Assembly (NCBI RefSeq): GCF_028743715.1
Contig: NZ_CP117996.1
Coordinates: 2,852,001-2,916,000 of the forward strand
Length of the DNA stretch: 64,000 bases
Reading direction: 5' to 3'
Source of the DNA: Microbacterium sp. Clip185
GTDB lineage: Bacteria > Actinomycetota > Actinomycetes > Actinomycetales > Microbacteriaceae
The notes under the pieces were generated by a model that saw only the letters and a list, made by a program, of their open reading frames with translations, did not search any database and was not told where the DNA came from. Positions 9,362-18,292 of this stretch are shown here, one piece after another; within the stretch, counting starts at the first letter, position 1; the number at the start of each line of letters is the position of its first letter. Position numbers and translations under genes: made by a program.

Positions 9362-10396
9362 TCAGGCGGCGGGCCAGGTGACGGATGCGGCGGGCCAGGC
9401 GGAACTGCCCAGCTCGGCGATCGCGGCGCGCTGTCGCTGTACGGCTTCGAGCGAGTCGGAGCGGAAGGCCGTCGCGATCACGACCTCGCGCCAGTACTCG
9501 TCCGGGCTCCGGTACACCGCGAAGGCCTTGGCTGCGAGCTGTTCCAGCAGCCGCCAGGCATCCGCCGCATCCAGGTAGTCGGCGACGTAGGCGTAGCGCA
9601 CACCGCCGATCGCGCGCTCGATATCGGCCGCCAGGAGGAGGCGGGGCGGCTGCTCGTCGCTGCCGCGCGCGAGATCGTAGACGTCGAACACAGGCAGGCC
9701 CGTGAGCGAGGCGACCCGCGACATCATCCGCTCGGCGTCGTCGCTGTTCGCGATCTCCGCGAATCGGCTCGACAGCAGACCCTGCGACAGGGTGTCGGCG
9801 ACCAGCAGCTCCGCGTCCGAGCCGGAGACGATCTTGTACTGCTCGTCGAGGGAGGCCCGCAGCTGCGCGATCGGCGGCAGCGGGAGGGCGAACCACGGAG
9901 CGCCGCGCTGGCCGTCCTGGTGCTTCGCGCGCACCTGCTGCGGGAGCTCCGCGAACGTCGGTGTGAACGCCAGCGAGGAGTTCCAGCCTCGGATCGCGAA
10001 GTCGCTCGCGGCGTCGAGCGCGAGGATCTGCTGCTGCCGCTCGGTCAGCGGCGTCCGCGCGGCGAGGCCGACATACCGGCGCTGCGCGCGCAACGGCGCC
10101 GACGCATCGAAGAAGGACAGCGCGGTGGAGGCGACCAGCAGCCCGACCATCAGGCCGAGGAAGAACATGACGAACAACGAGGTCGGCGACCCGCCAGCCC
10201 ACGAGCCCACCGACGCGACGACCGCCACGATGCCGAAGGGGACGGCGATCGCGGTGACGGGAAGCGCGCGACGGCGCATCTGGCGCGGATCGGCCCGCCG
10301 ACGCCGCTCCATCAGTCGTACGTACCGCCAGCGCGTTCGCACCGGGAACTCCACCTCGCCCGGATGGTTCTGCAGGACGCTGACGGGTGCACTCAC
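9362..10396 (-). CDS. two-span membrane protein with C-terminal DUF1266-like domain
   Basis: I start the gene at GTG 10396 (MSAPVSVLQNHPGEVE), giving 344 residues. An open frame continues upstream to 10777, but that part is arginine-rich antisense noise overlapping the next gene. Two hydrophobic helices (about 40-60 and 68-90) separate a short basic cytosolic start from a soluble domain of about 240 residues. The end of that domain, YLDAADAWRLLEQLAAKAF followed by YRSPDEYWREVVIATAF, resembles the DUF1266 signature (EAW... and SWxEY...). No enzymatic motif is visible. The function is unknown; the fold assignment is moderately likely. Confidence 0.6.
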   Translation of the reverse strand: MSAPVSVLQNHPGEVEFPVRTRWRYVRLMERRRRADPRQMRRRALPVTAIAVPFGIVAVVASVGSWAGGSPTSLFVMFFLGLMVGLLVASTALSFFDASAPLRAQRRYVGLAARTPLTERQQQILALDAASDFAIRGWNSSLAFTPTFAELPQQVRAKHQDGQRGAPWFALPLPPIAQLRASLDEQYKIVSGSDAELLVADTLSQGLLSSRFAEIANSDDAERMMSRVASLTGLPVFDVYDLARGSDEQPPRLLLAADIERAIGGVRYAYVADYLDAADAWRLLEQLAAKAFAVYRSPDEYWREVVIATAFRSDSLEAVQRQRAAIAELGSSAWPAASVTWPAA

Positions 10397-10463
10397 CGCA
10401 TCATCTTGGCACCCTGTCGACGCGGTCGCGCACGCCCTGTGAACAGCGCACCGCGCGGCGGGT

Positions 10464-10943
10464 TCACGCTCCCGCGGGCGGGGTGCGAGCGAGGGCCACA
10501 CGCTCGGCGAGGTACGTACCGAGCGGCATGAACCCGCCCGCCGCACTCCAGCGCACGAGAGGGCCGTCCGCCCCCAGGCGCAGCGGTGAGGATGCCGCAT
10601 CCACCGCATCCGGATCGATCGTTTCCCAGCCGACATGCACGCTCTGCCCCTCGGCGAATCCGCCGCGGAAGGCTGCCGCGGCGATCGCCGCCCGCTCGCG
10701 CTGCGACTCGGCAGCGAACCCGCGCCGCACCTCTTCCCTCGCCCGGACGACCTCGCCCGTCGCGAGGACGGCGTCATCCGTCAGCAGCAGGACGCCCAGA
10801 TGCCATGCGGAGCCCGCGGGCACGATGCGCGGCGCCGCGGGGATCCCGAGGATGCGGCGGCTGCGCCACACGCCCAGCGCCTCACGCGGAACCTCGCCCA
10901 GCTCGCGCCGGGCCGCATCCAGGAGTTCGGCCACGGCGTCCAC
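10464..10943 (-). CDS. conserved hypothetical protein
   Basis: The product has 159 residues with no signal peptide or membrane span. It begins with MDAVAELLDAARRELGEVP and holds a beta-rich middle (PAGSAWHLGVLLLTDDAVLATGE) and a C-terminal part with VGWETIDPD. Coding potential is supported by the strong third-position GC and by a hydrophobic pattern that reads as alternating helices and strands. It resembles uncharacterised actinobacterial proteins, but I cannot name a family. It sits 26 bp after the alarmone synthetase gene on the same strand and may be cotranscribed with it. A role connected to (p)ppGpp would be speculation. Confidence 0.65.
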   Translation of the reverse strand: MDAVAELLDAARRELGEVPREALGVWRSRRILGIPAAPRIVPAGSAWHLGVLLLTDDAVLATGEVVRAREEVRRGFAAESQRERAAIAAAAFRGGFAEGQSVHVGWETIDPDAVDAASSPLRLGADGPLVRWSAAGGFMPLGTYLAERVALARTPPAGA

Positions 10944-10969
10944 GCGCCGAGCCTAACCGCGCTGCGGCC

Positions 10970-11665
10970 TCAGACGCGGATGACGTTCGACGCGCTGCTC
11001 GCCCGCCCCTGCTCGCCGTGGACCTCGCGGTGCAGTCGTTCCATGCGCTCGTCGAGCGCGGCCGCGGTCTCGGCCGCCTCGCGCAGGCTCTCGGTGAGCC
11101 CCATCGGCACCTGGCGGTCGTACTTGTAGTAGATCTTGTGCTCGAGACTCGCCCAGAAGTCCATCGCGATCGTGCGGAACTGCACCTCGACCGGCACGCG
11201 TACGGGGCCGGTGGAGAGGAAGACCGGCACCTCGACGATCGCGTGGAGACTCTTGTAGCCGTTCTCCTTAGGGGTGGCGATGTAGTCCTTGACGGTGCGG
11301 ACGCTGATGTCGTCCTGCTGGGTCAGCAGATCGAAGAGCCGGTACGCATCGGTCGTGAAGCTGCAGGTGACGCGCACACCGGCGATGTCGGTGATGTGTT
11401 CGCGGATCGAGGCGAAGTCCGACGGGATGCCCTTGCGCGTCACCTTGTCGACGAGACTGTCGGGCGACTTCAAGCGGCTCGTGACGTGCTCGATCGGGTT
11501 GTACTCGTGCATGTGCAGGAACTCGTCCCGCAGGATCGAGATCTTGGTCTCGATCTCCTGCATGCCGAACCGATACTCGAGCAGGAACCGCTGCAGCTCG
11601 TCACGCACCTCGCGCAGCTGCGCGGGGGACATCATGATCTGTTGCTGCTCGAGCGGCACCTTCAT
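10970..11665 (-). CDS. small alarmone synthetase, GTP pyrophosphokinase family
   Basis: The protein has 231 residues and contains the RelA/SpoT synthetase domain only (about 70-195), with no HD hydrolase, TGS or ACT domain. It therefore belongs to the small alarmone synthetases, which make (p)ppGpp or pGpp from ATP and GTP or GDP. Visible signatures are DIAGVRVTCSF, DYIATPKENGYKSLHAIVE, VEVQFRTIAMDFWASLEHKIYYK. Start ATG 11665 was chosen because GGAG lies 5 bases upstream and the first conserved residues follow soon after; a longer frame to 11743 runs through the xylB terminator. It is separated from xylB by that terminator, so it is a separate unit. Confidence 0.92.
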   Translation of the reverse strand: MKVPLEQQQIMMSPAQLREVRDELQRFLLEYRFGMQEIETKISILRDEFLHMHEYNPIEHVTSRLKSPDSLVDKVTRKGIPSDFASIREHITDIAGVRVTCSFTTDAYRLFDLLTQQDDISVRTVKDYIATPKENGYKSLHAIVEVPVFLSTGPVRVPVEVQFRTIAMDFWASLEHKIYYKYDRQVPMGLTESLREAAETAAALDERMERLHREVHGEQGRASSASNVIRV

Positions 11666-11701
11666 GTCTCCGACCGTACGGGCACCCGCTCGGTGGGCGC
11701 T

Positions 11702-11743
11702 GTGAGGACCGACCGGATCGGCCATGTCCCGGTCGGCCCTCAC
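11702..11743 (-). terminator. hairpin terminator of the xylAB unit
   Basis: Stem GTGAGGACCGACCGG (11702-11716) pairs with CCGGTCGGCCCTCAC (11729-11743) with one mismatch and a 12-nt loop. It starts 2 bp after the xylB stop codon. No T-run follows, which is usual for GC-rich actinobacteria. Confidence 0.7.
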
Positions 11744-11745
11744 AC

Positions 11746-13047
11746 TCAGTCCAGGATGCGGGCGGCCTGACGCGCGGCGCCCAGCGCCACGTACTCGCCG
11801 GGTTCGGGGACCTCCACCGGGAGGCCGAAGACCTGGGGCGCCACGCGTCGCACCGCCTCGGACTGTGCGGCACCGCCGATCAGCAGCACGCGCTCGAGCG
11901 GTACGCCGAGCCCGCGCAGGGCGTCCAGGCCCGCGCCGAGTCCGGACAGCATGCCCTCCACCGCCGCGCGGGCGAGGTTCTCACGCGTCGTCGAGGCGAG
12001 CGTCATCCCCTCCAGGGATGCGGTCGCGTCGGGCAGGTTGGGGGTGCGCTCCCCCTCGAAGTACGGGATGAGTCGCAGACCTCCTGCGCCCGGCTGCGCC
12101 GCGAGTGCGAGCGCGCTGAGCTCGGCGTGGTCGACGCCGAGCAGCCGCGCGATGGCGTCGAGCACGCGCGCGGCGTTCAGCGTCACGACGATGGGCAGGA
12201 AGTTCCCGGATGCGTCGGCGAAGCCGGCGACCGTGCCGGTGGCATCGATCGTGCGCTGGGCGCTGACGGCGAACACGGTGCCCGACGTTCCGATGGAGAC
12301 GATCGCATCGCCCGGGACCGCCCCGACGCCGAGAGCCGCACCCGCGTTGTCGCCGGCACCGGGGCCGACGCGGCGGCCGGCCGCATCCGTCACCCACTCG
12401 TCGGGGCCGAGCACGCGCGGCAGCTGGGCGTCGTGACCGAGAGCTGCGACCAGCAGGTCACGGTCGTAGTCGCCTGTCTCGGGTGACCAGTAGCCGGTAC
12501 CGGAGGCGTCGGAGCGGTCGGTGACGAGTTCGTCGAGCACGGGCCCGAGCGCGCTCTCACCTGCGGGACCATAGCCTCGCAGCCGCCAGGTGAGCCAGTC
12601 GTGCGGCAGCGCGACGGCGGCCACGCGCGCCGCGTTGTCGGGCTCGTTGTCGCGCAGCCACCGCAGCTTCGTGATCGTGAAGGAGGCGACCGGGACGAGA
12701 CCCGTGCGCTCGGCGAGCGCCTCGGCCCCGAACTCTGCGGTCAACTGGGCGGCGGCACCGCCGGAGCGGGTGTCATTCCACAGCAGCGCCGGACGGATGA
12801 CGCGGCCGTCGGCGTCGAGCGCCACCATCCCGTGCTGCTGCCCGCCGATGGACCACGCCGCGATGTCGTCGAGGCCGCCCGCATCCGCGATGGCCGACTG
12901 CAGCGCCTCCCACCAGGCTGCGGGATCCACCTCGGTGCCGTCGGGATGGCTCGCGCGAGAGGTGCGCACGATGGCGCCCGACTCGGCGTCGATCACGACG
13001 ACCTTGCACGACTGGGTCGACGAGTCGACCCCCAACACCAGCGTCAT
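11746..13047 (-). CDS. xylB: xylulokinase
   Basis: The 433-residue FGGY-family sugar kinase phosphorylates D-xylulose to xylulose 5-phosphate with ATP. It begins [18 protein letters not shown] (phosphate 1 motif), then carries [10 protein letters not shown] and ALLWNDTRS, which are typical of xylulokinases, a [17 protein letters not shown] motif ([13 protein letters not shown]) with the catalytic Asp, and [12 protein letters not shown] for ATP binding. Length is slightly shorter than the E. coli enzyme. AAGGAG precedes ATG 13047. It follows xylA after a 246-bp gap that holds a tandem repeat and a long inverted repeat, so the two genes may be separately controlled despite their shared strand. 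Confidence 0.95.
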   Translation of the reverse strand: MTLVLGVDSSTQSCKVVVIDAESGAIVRTSRASHPDGTEVDPAAWWEALQSAIADAGGLDDIAAWSIGGQQHGMVALDADGRVIRPALLWNDTRSGGAAAQLTAEFGAEALAERTGLVPVASFTITKLRWLRDNEPDNAARVAAVALPHDWLTWRLRGYGPAGESALGPVLDELVTDRSDASGTGYWSPETGDYDRDLLVAALGHDAQLPRVLGPDEWVTDAAGRRVGPGAGDNAGAALGVGAVPGDAIVSIGTSGTVFAVSAQRTIDATGTVAGFADASGNFLPIVVTLNAARVLDAIARLLGVDHAELSALALAAQPGAGGLRLIPYFEGERTPNLPDATASLEGMTLASTTRENLARAAVEGMLSGLGAGLDALRGLGVPLERVLLIGGAAQSEAVRRVAPQVFGLPVEVPEPGEYVALGAARQAARILD

Positions 13048-13070
13048 CGCTGCTCCTTCTTCTTCTTCTT

Positions 13071-13130
13071 CAGGACGCCCTCTTCTTCAGGACGCCCTCT
13101 TCTTCAGGACGCCTTCTTCTTCAGGACGCC
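13071..13130. repeat. 17-bp tandem repeat upstream of xylB (three full units and a partial one)
   Basis: The unit CAGGACGCCCTCTTCTT occurs at 13071-13087, 13088-13104 and, with one change, 13105-13121, followed by a partial copy. On the minus strand each unit offers a GA-rich AAGAAGAGGG stretch, and the last stretch merges into the xylB ribosome binding site. It is likely to vary in copy number. Confidence 0.8.
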
Positions 13131-13171
13131 CGCGCTCAGGATGTCCGCTCCTCCCGCATCCGCTTCGCACC

Positions 13172-13243
13172 GTGTCCCACTTTCCGCAGTTTTCGGGGTC
13201 CAATTCTGCGGAAAGTGGGACACGGAGTGCGGCAAGTGGGACA
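13172..13243. repeat. perfect 18-bp inverted repeat with a third half-copy, in the xylA-xylB gap
   Basis: GTGTCCCACTTTCCGCAG (13172-13189) and CTGCGGAAAGTGGGACAC (13206-13223) are perfect reverse complements with a 16-nt loop. A further copy of the right arm, TGCGGCAAGTGGGACA (one mismatch), follows at 13228-13243. It could be a terminator or attenuator between xylA and xylB, or a dispersed palindromic element of REP type. Confidence 0.75.
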
Positions 13244-13293
13244 TGGGGCGCGACGCCCGGGCCGGATGCGGGTCCGGCCCGGATGCGGGTGCG

Positions 13294-14484
13294 TCAGCCG
13301 CGGGCGCCCAGCAGGTGCTCGGTCGCGAGCTGCTGCAGGCGCACGAAGCCGCCGCCCTTGCCGCCCATGTACGCGTCGGTGTCGAAGTCCTCGTAGGCCG
13401 AGCGGTCGGCGAGGAACTGCTCGTACGTCTCGCCCTCACCCAGGGTCGGCACCGACAGCTCGGGGACCTTGGCCGCGGCGAGCGCCTCCTGCACCTCGGG
13501 GTCGGCGCGGAAGGCCGCGGCGCGCTCCTTCAGCAGCAGGTAGGTGCGCATGTTGGCCGCGGCCGACTCCCACACGCCCTTCTCGTCCTCGGTGCGGCTG
13601 GGCTTGTAGTCGAAGTGACGGGGGCCGTCGTAGGCCGGAACCCCGCCGGGGCCGCCGTTCTCGAGCAGGTCAACGAGCGCGAACGCGTTGTGCAGGTCGC
13701 CGTGTCCGAACACGAGGTCCTGGTCGTACTTGATGCCGCGCTGACCGTTGAGGTCGATGTGGAAGAGCTTGCCGTGGAACAGCGCCTGAGCGATGCCGGC
13801 GGCGAAGTTCAGGCCCGCCATCTGCTCGTGTCCGACCTCGGGGTTCAGGCCGACGAGCTCGGGGCGCTCGAGCGAGTCGATGAAGGCGATCGCGTGACCG
13901 AGGGTCGGCAGCAGGATGTCGCCGCGGGGCTCGTTCGGCTTCGGCTCGATCGCGAACTTGATGTCGTAGCCCTTGTCGGTGACGTAGTCGCCGAGCAGGT
14001 TGACGGCCTCGCGGTAACGCTCCAGGGCGGCGCGGATGTCCTTCGCGCTGTCGTACTCGGCGCCCTCACGGCCGCCCCACATGACAAACGTCTTCGCGCC
14101 GAGCTCGGCACCCAGGTCGAGCTGGCGGAACACCTTGCGCAGCGCGTAGCGGCGCACGTCGCGGTCGTTGGCCGTGAAGCCGCCGTCCTTGAAGACGGGG
14201 GCGGAGAAGAGGTTCGTGGTGACCATCGGGATGATCAGTCCGGTGTCGGCGAGTGCGCCCTTGAGGCGATCGATCTGCTTCTGACGCTCGGCCTCGGTGG
14301 AGCCGAAGGCGAAGAGGTCGTCGTCGTGGAAGGTGAGGCCGTAGGCGCCGAGCTCGGCGAGCTTCTCGACGGCGTGGACGACATCGAGGGCGGGACGGGT
14401 AGGTCCGCCGAACGGGTCGGTGCCGTTGTATCCGATGGTCCAGAGGCCGAACGAGAACTTGTCGGCGGGAGTGGGGGCGGGCAT
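13294..14484 (-). CDS. xylA: xylose isomerase
   Basis: The 396-residue TIM-barrel enzyme converts D-xylose to D-xylulose in the cytosol and needs two divalent metals. It is of the shorter group I (actinobacterial) type. Motifs in order: FHDDDL (catalytic His), [30 protein letters not shown] (metal-binding Glu), [16 protein letters not shown] (Glu and His ligands), [17 protein letters not shown] (Asp ligands) and HFDYKPSR (last Asp ligand). It starts at ATG 14484 with GGAG upstream and is divergent from the ROK regulator gene, sharing a 60-bp control region with a xyl-type operator. Glucose may also be accepted, as is usual for the family. Confidence 0.97.
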   Translation of the reverse strand: MPAPTPADKFSFGLWTIGYNGTDPFGGPTRPALDVVHAVEKLAELGAYGLTFHDDDLFAFGSTEAERQKQIDRLKGALADTGLIIPMVTTNLFSAPVFKDGGFTANDRDVRRYALRKVFRQLDLGAELGAKTFVMWGGREGAEYDSAKDIRAALERYREAVNLLGDYVTDKGYDIKFAIEPKPNEPRGDILLPTLGHAIAFIDSLERPELVGLNPEVGHEQMAGLNFAAGIAQALFHGKLFHIDLNGQRGIKYDQDLVFGHGDLHNAFALVDLLENGGPGGVPAYDGPRHFDYKPSRTEDEKGVWESAAANMRTYLLLKERAAAFRADPEVQEALAAAKVPELSVPTLGEGETYEQFLADRSAYEDFDTDAYMGGKGGGFVRLQQLATEHLLGARG

Positions 14485-14510
14485 GACGCTCCTTCGCGAT
14501 GCGAGGCGGA

Positions 14511-14531
14511 TATGTTGTTATTCGCAACTTA
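14511..14531. promoter_or_regulatory. candidate XylR operator between xylA and xylR
   Basis: TATGTTG, seven bases, CAACTTA is an inverted repeat with one mismatch in each arm pair. It lies in the 60-bp gap between the divergent xylA and ROK regulator genes and is AT-rich compared with its surroundings. The position fits repression of both genes and relief by xylose. Confidence 0.6.
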
Positions 14532-14544
14532 CTACACTGGAGCC

Positions 14545-15702
14545 ATGGACGCCATCGGCATGCGGCAGCGCAACCTCTCCCGCATCCTTCAACTCGTGCA
14601 CCGCGAGGGCGCCCTCTCGCGCGCCGCCCTCACCGAGGCGACGGGACTCAACCGCTCGACGGTCGCGGCCCTCGTCGCCGAGCTCGCCGCGCAGCAGCTC
14701 GTCGCCGAGAAGGCGCCCGACCCCGCGAGACGTGCCGGCCGCCCCTCACCGATCGTGGCCGCGCAGTCGCGCACCGTGGCGATCGCGGTCAACCCCGAGG
14801 TCGACGCGGTCACCCTCGCCGCCGTCGGACTCGACCTGTCGATCCCCGTCCGCGCGCGCATCGCGATGCCCGCGGCCCCCACACCCACCGAGACCGCGAC
14901 GCTCGTCGCCGAGCACATCGACCGATGGCGCCAGGCGGAACTCGCGGCCCATCGCATCGTGGGCGTCGGACTCGCCGTCCCCGGCCTCGTCCGCACCGGC
15001 GACGGCCTGGTGCGCGACGCCCCCCACCTCGGTTGGCGGGACGTTCCCCTGGCCGAGCTCATCCGCGACGCCACGGGACTCCCCACCGCCATCGGCAACG
15101 ACGCGAGCCTCGGCGTGCTCGCCGAGCACCTCTTCGGCGCCGCGCGCGGCACGGCCGATGTCGTCTACCTCAACGGCGGCGCGAGCGGCATCGGCGGCGG
15201 CGTCATCGTCGCGGACAACCCGCTCGCGGGCACCGGCGGGTACGCGGGCGAGTTCGGTCAGAACCGTCCTGGGATCGAGGATGCGGCGGACCGTCGCGTG
15301 CCCGGCGGCGTCTTGGAGGACGAGGTCAACCGCTCGCTCCTGCTCGCCGCCCTCGGGCTGACGGATGCCGACGACGCGCAGCTGACGAATGCGGTCGCCG
15401 CCGCATCCGGAGACGCCCGCGCCGAGATCGAACGGCAGCAGCGGATCCTCGCGACCGCGCTGGCGAACGCGGTGAACGTCCTCAACCCCAGCGTCGTCGT
15501 GCTCGGCGGGTTCCTGGCGGCGCTGTGCGCGAGCGATCTGGGCGCGCTCGGCGACGCGGTACGCGCCCAGGCGATGCCCGCATGCGCCGAGACCCTCGAG
15601 CTTCGCCTCGCCTCACTGGCCGAGGACCGCCTGCTCATCGGGGCCGGCGAACTCGCCTTCGCCGACCTCCTCGCCGACCCCTCGGAGTTCAGCCCGCGCT
15701 GA
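14545..15702 (+). CDS. xylR: ROK-family transcriptional regulator of xylose genes
   Basis: The protein has 385 residues. Residues 1-65 form a winged helix-turn-helix (MRQRNLSRILQLVHREG, then LSRAALTEATGLNRSTVAALVAEL), and residues 75-385 form the ROK sugar-kinase-like sensor domain with VGVGLAVPGLV, GNDASLGVLAEHLFG and YLNGGASGIGGGVIV. XylR proteins of this type repress xylose genes and let go when xylose binds; the divergent xylA gene supports this role here. The frame is open far upstream, but ATG 14545 is the first start outside xylA and begins the usual MRQRN helix after a few residues. Its stop overlaps the convergent GH43 gene by 14 bp. Confidence 0.88.
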   Translation: MDAIGMRQRNLSRILQLVHREGALSRAALTEATGLNRSTVAALVAELAAQQLVAEKAPDPARRAGRPSPIVAAQSRTVAIAVNPEVDAVTLAAVGLDLSIPVRARIAMPAAPTPTETATLVAEHIDRWRQAELAAHRIVGVGLAVPGLVRTGDGLVRDAPHLGWRDVPLAELIRDATGLPTAIGNDASLGVLAEHLFGAARGTADVVYLNGGASGIGGGVIVADNPLAGTGGYAGEFGQNRPGIEDAADRRVPGGVLEDEVNRSLLLAALGLTDADDAQLTNAVAAASGDARAEIERQQRILATALANAVNVLNPSVVVLGGFLAALCASDLGALGDAVRAQAMPACAETLELRLASLAEDRLLIGAGELAFADLLADPSEFSPR

Positions 15703-17209
15703 GCGTGAAGCGCGTGATGTGCGCCTCACCCGATCCGACGGCGACCGGCCCCACCCAGGCGCCGATGAACCCGCGCGGAGGCCGGGGCGCCAGCACGTCG
15801 AGCTCGCAGGAGACCAGCTCCTGATCTCCCGCGAAGAGCTGCGCGGTGAGGTCGCGGATGCGGAGGCTGAGCTCGATCTCGGCGCCCAGAGCGTCCCGCC
15901 CGAGGGGCACGCGCCCGATCTCCGCTCCCGCCAGCACCGCGATCGCGTCGCCCGCTCCGGTCACCGACAGCTCCAGCTGCTGGGCGTCGGAGACCCGCAG
16001 GAGGATGCCCGCGCGGAACGCATCGTCCTGCGCAGCGATACGCACGCGCAGCGACACGTCGCTGTTCTCGTCGGGGAGTCGTCGACCGAGGAAGGCGACC
16101 CCCGCCGTGTTCGACGGCTCAGCGCCTCCGGGAAGCAGCAGGCCGTCGGCGCCCCCGCTCGCGAACTCCTCCGGCAGCCGGCCGGCGCCGTTCCACTCGA
16201 GGTCGAGCAGCTCACCGGTGAAGTGCTCCTCGACGCGGATCGGGTGCGGTCGCTGATCCGGCACGCCCTCCGCCGTCACGACCTCCTCCACGCGCCCGAC
16301 GCCCGGCGCGAACAGCGGACGCCCGTCGGCCCACGCGACCGGCACGAGGGAGGTGCGGCGACCGAGGATCCCCCGCCGCCCGCCCACGGGATGCAGCGCC
16401 AGCACCGTCGCCCAGCTGCGCCCGTCGACATCGTCCACGAGGTCGGCGTGCCCCACGGCGACGATCGGAGCCACCGGCCCGAGATCACGGTGCGACAGAC
16501 GCGGGTTTCCCGCATCCGGCGTGTACGGACCGTCGATGCGATCGGCATAGGCGACGCACACCGCGTGCTCGAGGTCGGTCCCGCCCTCGGCGACCAGCAG
16601 CATCCATCCGCCATCCGGATGCGGCAGAAGATGCGGACCCTCGGCCCAGACCGCCCCCACAGCGGCTCCCGTCCAGATCACGACCGGCTCGCTGCCGAGA
16701 GCACCCGTGGCGACATCGAGCTCCGCCACCCACACCTCGGTCCGGCCGGGCCAGTAACCCTCCACGGCCTCCCGGGTGCCGCAGAGCCAGACACGATCGC
16801 CGTCGACCGTGATCGAGGGGTCGAACCCGCCCACGCCGTCGATCCACACCGGGTCGGACCAGGGACCCTCGGGAGCGCTCGCCGTCACCAGGAAGTGGCC
16901 GGTCCGCCCGCCCCACTCGCCCTCCTCGGGCCCGACGACCGTGCACACCACGACGAGTCGGCCGTCCACCTCGCGCACCGTCGGCGCATACGTGCCGGAG
17001 GAGGACGTGAGATCCGACAGGTCGATCTGCCCGGGGCGGTGCAGCGCGTGTCCCGCCAGCGTCCAGTTCACGAGGTCGTCGGAGACGTGGACCGGAAGCC
17101 CGGGCAGGTACTCGAAGCTCGAGGTGACGAGGACGTACCGGTCGCCGAAGCGGCAGATGCTGGGATCCGGATGACAGCCCGGCAGGATGGGATTGCGGTA
17201 ACGACCCAT
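15689..17209 (-). CDS. glycoside hydrolase family 43 beta-xylosidase/arabinofuranosidase
   Basis: The 506-residue protein has no signal peptide and so probably hydrolyses imported xylo-oligosaccharides in the cytosol. The GH43 five-bladed propeller covers about 1-310, with the general base Asp in NPILPGCHPDPS (D15), the pKa-modulating Asp in GGFDPSI and the acid Glu in WAEGPHLL. A beta-sandwich domain of the kind found in GH43 xylosidases follows (about 320-500). AAGGAG six bases upstream of ATG 17209 fixes the start. It lies 50 bp downstream of the LacI gene on the same strand, so regulator and enzyme are likely cotranscribed. Arabinofuranosidase activity is possible as well. Confidence 0.9.
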   Translation of the reverse strand: MGRYRNPILPGCHPDPSICRFGDRYVLVTSSFEYLPGLPVHVSDDLVNWTLAGHALHRPGQIDLSDLTSSSGTYAPTVREVDGRLVVVCTVVGPEEGEWGGRTGHFLVTASAPEGPWSDPVWIDGVGGFDPSITVDGDRVWLCGTREAVEGYWPGRTEVWVAELDVATGALGSEPVVIWTGAAVGAVWAEGPHLLPHPDGGWMLLVAEGGTDLEHAVCVAYADRIDGPYTPDAGNPRLSHRDLGPVAPIVAVGHADLVDDVDGRSWATVLALHPVGGRRGILGRRTSLVPVAWADGRPLFAPGVGRVEEVVTAEGVPDQRPHPIRVEEHFTGELLDLEWNGAGRLPEEFASGGADGLLLPGGAEPSNTAGVAFLGRRLPDENSDVSLRVRIAAQDDAFRAGILLRVSDAQQLELSVTGAGDAIAVLAGAEIGRVPLGRDALGAEIELSLRIRDLTAQLFAGDQELVSCELDVLAPRPPRGFIGAWVGPVAVGSGEAHITRFTLSAG

Positions 17210-17259
17210 GGATGCTCCTTCGCGTGATGGTCGGGTTCCGCCCGGTGCGGGCGGCGGTC

Positions 17260-18264
17260 TCACCGCTCCGCGCGCGGCGGAGCGGTGGTGGCGCGCGGGA
17301 CGAGCCGCGTCGCGAGCCGGACGTGCGTGGCATCCAGCTCCTCGCCGTTCATGAGGGCGAGGACCATGGTCGCGGCGGCGGCGCCGAGTCGCTGCATGGG
17401 CTGGCGCACGGTCGACAGGGGCAGCGCTGCACGGGCGGCCTCGGGGACGTCGTCGAACCCGATGACCGACAGATCCTCCGGCACCGAGAGCCCCAGTTCG
17501 TGCGCGACGTCGATGATCGAAAGCGCGGAGAGGTCGTTGGCGGCGAAGATCGCCGTGGGCCGGTGGACGGAGGACAGCATCTGCACGGCGGCCTCGCGAG
17601 CGATGTCGCCGTGATATCGGCCGACGCCGACGAGATTCGGATCGAAGGGGATGCCGGCCTCGGACAGTGCCACCCGGTAGCCCGCGTCGCGCGCGGCGGA
17701 CGAGCGCAGATCCGGACGCCCGGCGATGAAGCCGATGCGGCGGTGGCCGAGCTCGACGAGGTGGCGAACCGCCTGCTGCGCACCGGTGAAGCTGTCCGAC
17801 TCGACGGTCGGGAGGTCGGCGCGGCCGGTGTGCGGATCGACCGCGACGATGGGCACGTCAGAGGTGACGTTCACGATCGTGGGCGTCACCATGATCGCGC
17901 CGTCGATGAGAGTTCCGCTGAGGCGACTGAGCGAGCGCCGCTCCCAACCCGTCCCCTCCTGGTGGGAGCCGCTGTACGCCAGCACGTCATGGCCGGAGTC
18001 GGCCAGAGCGCTGCCCACGCCCTTGAGCACCTCGGCGGAGAACGGCTCGAAATCGGCGACGAGCACACCGATCACCCCGGTGCGCCGCGAGCGCATGCTC
18101 GAGGCGACGAGGCTGGATTCGTAACCCAGCTCGTCGACCGCGGACAGCACGCGCGCCACCGTCTCCTCCGCGACGCCGTACCGGCCGTTCACGGCTTTCG
18201 AGACGGTCGCGACGGACACGCCGGCGGCTGCGGCGACGTCGTGAATCGTGACCCTTCGGACCAT
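17260..18264 (-). CDS. LacI-family transcriptional regulator
   Basis: The 334-residue protein has the LacI helix-turn-helix and hinge at residues 1-60 (VTIHDVAAAAGVSVATVSKAVNGR, then VARVLSAVDELGYESS) and a periplasmic-binding-protein-like sensor domain from about 62 on. Near its end it shows AIFAANDLSALSIIDVAHELG and DLSVIGFDDVPEA. It is divergent from the sugar ABC transporter operon and precedes the GH43 gene, so it probably responds to a xylo-oligosaccharide or xylose derivative and controls both directions. A GTTTTCGAAAAC palindrome with a central CG, as LacI proteins prefer, lies 29 bp upstream of its start. Confidence 0.93.
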   Translation of the reverse strand: MVRRVTIHDVAAAAGVSVATVSKAVNGRYGVAEETVARVLSAVDELGYESSLVASSMRSRRTGVIGVLVADFEPFSAEVLKGVGSALADSGHDVLAYSGSHQEGTGWERRSLSRLSGTLIDGAIMVTPTIVNVTSDVPIVAVDPHTGRADLPTVESDSFTGAQQAVRHLVELGHRRIGFIAGRPDLRSSAARDAGYRVALSEAGIPFDPNLVGVGRYHGDIAREAAVQMLSSVHRPTAIFAANDLSALSIIDVAHELGLSVPEDLSVIGFDDVPEAARAALPLSTVRQPMQRLGAAAATMVLALMNGEELDATHVRLATRLVPRATTAPPRAER

Positions 18265-18292
18265 GACGCCTCAGCGTAGACCACCGGAAAAG

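Noticed and set aside
10397..10777. N-terminal extension of the DUF1266-like protein
   Set aside because: The extra 127 residues are Arg/Ser-rich, overlap the next real gene and have no hydrophobic or domain pattern.
13071..13130. CRISPR array
   Set aside because: The 17-bp units are directly adjacent with no spacers, and no cas gene is present.
12601..14544. Upstream extension of the ROK regulator frame through xylA and the intergenic repeats
   Set aside because: It lies antisense to xylB and xylA; the conserved regulator begins at ATG 14545.
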